Shown piece by piece: positions 61,669 through 64,000 of a stretch of DNA of 64,000 nt. Position 1 is the stretch's first letter. Each line of letters begins with the position of its first letter. The DNA comes from Clostridium sp. DL-VIII (GTDB lineage Bacteria; Bacillota; Clostridia; Clostridiales; Clostridiaceae). The stretch is taken from assembly GCF_000230835.1 (NCBI RefSeq), contig NZ_CM001240.1, positions 467,001 through 531,000 on the forward strand, written 5' to 3'. The position numbers and the translations under genes are program-made. The notes beneath the pieces are model-generated. The model was not told the DNA's origin and searched no databases. It was given only the letters and a program-made list of their open reading frames with translations.

Positions 61669-62481
61669 ATGAAAATAGGAAATAAGGAATTTAAAATTAG
61701 TGAAAGAACATATATTATGGGAATTTTAAATTTTACACCGGATTCTTTTTCTGATGGTGGAAAATTTAATGATATAGATGCAGCTATAGTGCATGTTAAA
61801 CAGATGATAGAAAATGGTGCCGACATAATAGATATAGGAGGAGAATCCACAAGGCCCAATCACACACCAGTAGAAGAAGATGAAGAAATAAGCAGGGTTA
61901 TTCCTATAATAAAGGCTATAAGAGAAAATTTCGATATTCCTATATCTATAGATACATATAAAGCAAAGGTGGCTGAAAAAGCTATAGAAGCAGGAGCTAA
62001 TCTTATTAATGATGTATGGGGATTTAAGAAAGAAAAAGATATAGCAAAAGTTGCAGCTAAATATAATGTTCCTTGCTGTTTAATGCATAACAGAGAAAAT
62101 AAGGATTACAAAAATTTAATGGACGATATACTAGAAGATTTGAAAGAAAGTATAAAAATAGCTAAGGATGCAGGGGTAAAAGATGAAAATATAATCTTAG
62201 ATCCAGGAATAGGTTTTGCAAAGACTTATGAGCAAAATTTAGAAACTATGAATAATTTAGAGCGGCTTAAAGAATTGGGATATCCAATACTTCTTGGAAC
62301 ATCAAGAAAGTCTATGATAGGTATTGCATTGGACCTACCGGTAGAGCAAAGAGTAGAAGGAACAGTTGCGACAACTGTAATTGGAATAATGAAAGACGCC
62401 TGTGATTTTGTAAGAGTTCACGATGTGTTAGAAAATTCAAGGGCAGCAAAGATGACTGATGCAATAATAAGGCGAAATTAA
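61669..62481 (+). CDS. folP: Dihydropteroate synthase
   Basis: Condenses 6-hydroxymethyl-dihydropterin pyrophosphate with p-aminobenzoate, 270 residues. Both signature blocks are visible: MGILNFTPDSFSDGGKF and DIIDIGGESTRPNH, followed by DTYKAKVAEKAIEAG, DPGIGFAKT and the C-terminal RVHDV. The ATG follows GGAGG. It is the target family of sulfonamides. The operon continues with folBK about 100 bases on. Confidence 0.95.
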   Translation: MKIGNKEFKISERTYIMGILNFTPDSFSDGGKFNDIDAAIVHVKQMIENGADIIDIGGESTRPNHTPVEEDEEISRVIPIIKAIRENFDIPISIDTYKAKVAEKAIEAGANLINDVWGFKKEKDIAKVAAKYNVPCCLMHNRENKDYKNLMDDILEDLKESIKIAKDAGVKDENIILDPGIGFAKTYEQNLETMNNLERLKELGYPILLGTSRKSMIGIALDLPVEQRVEGTVATTVIGIMKDACDFVRVHDVLENSRAAKMTDAIIRRN

Positions 62482-62580
62482 AAAATAATAGACAAATAGT
62501 TAGCATGTTTTAGGTTATGCAGTGCTGCATGTTTGGATTAGTGTTTTTTTATAGGCATAAGAGGATAGGATGGATAAATT

Positions 62581-63402
62581 ATGGATAAAATGTATATAAA
62601 GGACTTAGAATTATTTGCTTTTCATGGAGTTTTTGAAGAAGAGAAAAGACTGGGACAGAAATTTATACTATCGTTAGAGATAGATTTAGATTTAAAATCC
62701 GCAGGAAAAACTGGGGATTTGCTTAAATCAGTCCATTATGGTGAATTATGCGACAAAATTGAAGAAGAATTTAAGAGGGATAGCCATGAACTTATAGAAA
62801 CTGCAGCTTTAAATTTAGCAGATTTTATTCTGAGTGAATATAAGGTAATATATGGTGTTAAAGTATTTTTAAAAAAGCCGTGGGCGCCAATAAAAAAACA
62901 TTTAGATACTGTGGAAATAATGATTGAAAGAAAAAGACATAAGGCATATATAGGACTGGGATCTAATATTGGAGATAAAGAGAATTATTTAAAAGAAGCA
63001 ATTAATAGGATATGTGCAGAAAAAAATGTTGAAATTAAAAAACAATCGTCATTTATAGTAACAAAACCATGGGGATATTTAGATCAAGAAGATTTCTTAA
63101 ATGCAGTGGTGGAGATAGAAACAATACTTGAAGCCGAAGAACTTATGGATTTATTGCTTGAAATTGAGTTGGAGTTTGATAGAAAAAGAGAAATAAAGTG
63201 GGGGCCTAGAACCATTGATTTAGACATTATTATGTATGATGAATTAATATCTTCTAATGAAAAGGTAATTCTTCCTCATCCTAGAATGCATGAGAGAGAA
63301 TTTGTATTAAAGCCGCTAAATGAAATAGCACCATATCTTATGCATCCTGTACTTAATAAAAGAATATTTACATTGCTAGAAGAATTAAGTTCAAATAACT
63401 AA
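62581..63402 (+). CDS. folBK: Bifunctional dihydroneopterin aldolase / HPPK
   Basis: Two folate enzymes fused in 273 residues. The FolB domain (1-118) contains LELFAFHGVFEEEKRLGQKF and a SHELIETAA block. The FolK domain (about 120-273) starts AYIGLGSNIGDKENYL and holds FLNAVVEIET, WGPRTIDLDII and LPHPRMHEREFVL. It supplies the pterin pyrophosphate used by FolP. The same fusion is common in clostridia. No folE follows inside the window. Confidence 0.94.
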   Translation: MDKMYIKDLELFAFHGVFEEEKRLGQKFILSLEIDLDLKSAGKTGDLLKSVHYGELCDKIEEEFKRDSHELIETAALNLADFILSEYKVIYGVKVFLKKPWAPIKKHLDTVEIMIERKRHKAYIGLGSNIGDKENYLKEAINRICAEKNVEIKKQSSFIVTKPWGYLDQEDFLNAVVEIETILEAEELMDLLLEIELEFDRKREIKWGPRTIDLDIIMYDELISSNEKVILPHPRMHEREFVLKPLNEIAPYLMHPVLNKRIFTLLEELSSNN

Positions 63403-63435
63403 TAAAATAATATGTTATAAGATGGGAGTGATTTT

Positions 63436-64000
63436 ATGAGGAGTTCACTGAAATTTACAAATAAGTTAAGTATGTTATCAGAAATGGAGGGGGAATCTAA
63501 ATTTCAAATATTAGAATATGAGAATTTAGACGGGGCTACAGATGTTCAAACTGCCTTTGGAATTAATGTGATTAGACAAAGTGGAGTCAAACTAAAGCAA
63601 ATAAGAATAATAATAAATGAAAGTTCAGTAAAACTAGAGCCGGGTACTTTGAGTTATATGAAGGGTGATATAGACATAAGAAGTAAATCAGGTGGACTTA
63701 TAGGATTTGGGAAAAAAATAATATCAAGCAAGTTAACTGGAGAGACTGCATTCAAGCCAGTATATAGTGGGAGTGGAGAAATATTTTTAGAGCCATCTTT
63801 TGATCATTTTGCACTTATAGAACTAGAAGATGATGAAATAATAGTAAGTGATGATATGTTCTGTGCATGCGAAGAGAGCATAGAGATTAATGCAACAATG
63901 CAAAAAACTTTTTCAGCAGCCCTTTTAGGAAGTGACGGCTTATATCAAACAAGACTAGAAGGATATGGAATAGTTGCACTTAGGGTTCCAGTTCCAGAAA
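63436..64000 (+). CDS. AIM24-family protein (3' end outside window)
   Basis: A reading frame from ATG 63436, 9 bases after GGGAG, remains open to the last base, giving 188 residues. Features of the AIM24/TIGR00266 family are a beta-rich fold with ELEPGTLSYM-like KLEPGTLSYMKGDID, GGLIGFGKKIISSKLTGET and YSGSGEIFLEPSFDHF. The role of this family in bacteria is poorly known. Its true length cannot be seen. Confidence 0.8.
   Translation, partial: MRSSLKFTNKLSMLSEMEGESKFQILEYENLDGATDVQTAFGINVIRQSGVKLKQIRIIINESSVKLEPGTLSYMKGDIDIRSKSGGLIGFGKKIISSKLTGETAFKPVYSGSGEIFLEPSFDHFALIELEDDEIIVSDDMFCACEESIEINATMQKTFSAALLGSDGLYQTRLEGYGIVALRVPVPE

Overview
The window is low-GC DNA from a Clostridium of the butyrate-forming, spore-forming group, close to the C. 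beijerinckii type. Support comes from AT-rich codon use, strong AGGAGG-type ribosome sites, the ptb-buk butyrate pair, cwlD next to rplM-rpsI (an order also seen in Bacillus), a SleB/CwlJ-type hydrolase and many extended intrinsic terminators. The species is inferred from gene content; no database was searched.

Layout. 1-4300: end of an ECF vitamin-transporter operon (ecfA1 cut by the window edge, ecfA2, ecfT), truA, then rplM-rpsI behind a clear promoter and leader. 4300-19290: ordinary chromosome with a stray phage tail-chaperone gene, cwlD, a small minus-strand membrane ORF, two-subunit fumarase, TPR proteins (one broken by an amber codon), a two-component system, nrdA-nrdB with NrdR boxes, ptsI and iadA. 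19350-51560: a sulfur island of about 32 kb. 51600-64000: a kinase and AraC-type regulator pair, a spore-type hydrolase, cdaA-cdaR, an FAD protein, ptb-buk, an HD protein, folP, folBK, and an AIM24 gene cut by the window end.

The sulfur island. Sulfate enters by Sbp-CysTWA, is activated by CysDN and reduced by an AprAB-type APS reductase. A second transporter (SsuCB) is served by three SsuA-like lipoproteins. Further genes encode an arylsulfotransferase-like protein, MetK, MTA/SAH nucleosidase, two near-identical radical-SAM proteins with an unusual CX8CX2C motif, and a nitrogenase-like H-D-K set. On the opposite strand lie LarE, a ThiS-like carrier ending GGGSN, its E1 enzyme, a lone receiver domain, MetY, a TusA-like protein and a small sulfite reductase. 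A divergent JAMM peptidase can expose the carrier's GG end. This second set matches the protein-thiocarboxylate route to homocysteine known from Wolinella succinogenes.

Most notable. (1) The nitrogenase-like D and K subunits keep only four of the six P-cluster cysteines and have no cofactor Cys or His ligand. This predicts a single bridging [4Fe-4S] cluster, as in protochlorophyllide reductase, and an unknown substrate, probably a sulfur compound. (2) Four promoters in the island share an upstream site at exactly fixed distance from the -35 box. (3) Four leader RNAs share a small hairpin followed by a terminator, with compensatory base changes, and match no riboswitch I recognise. (4) The island holds fragments of duplicated genes, so it has grown and decayed by local duplication.
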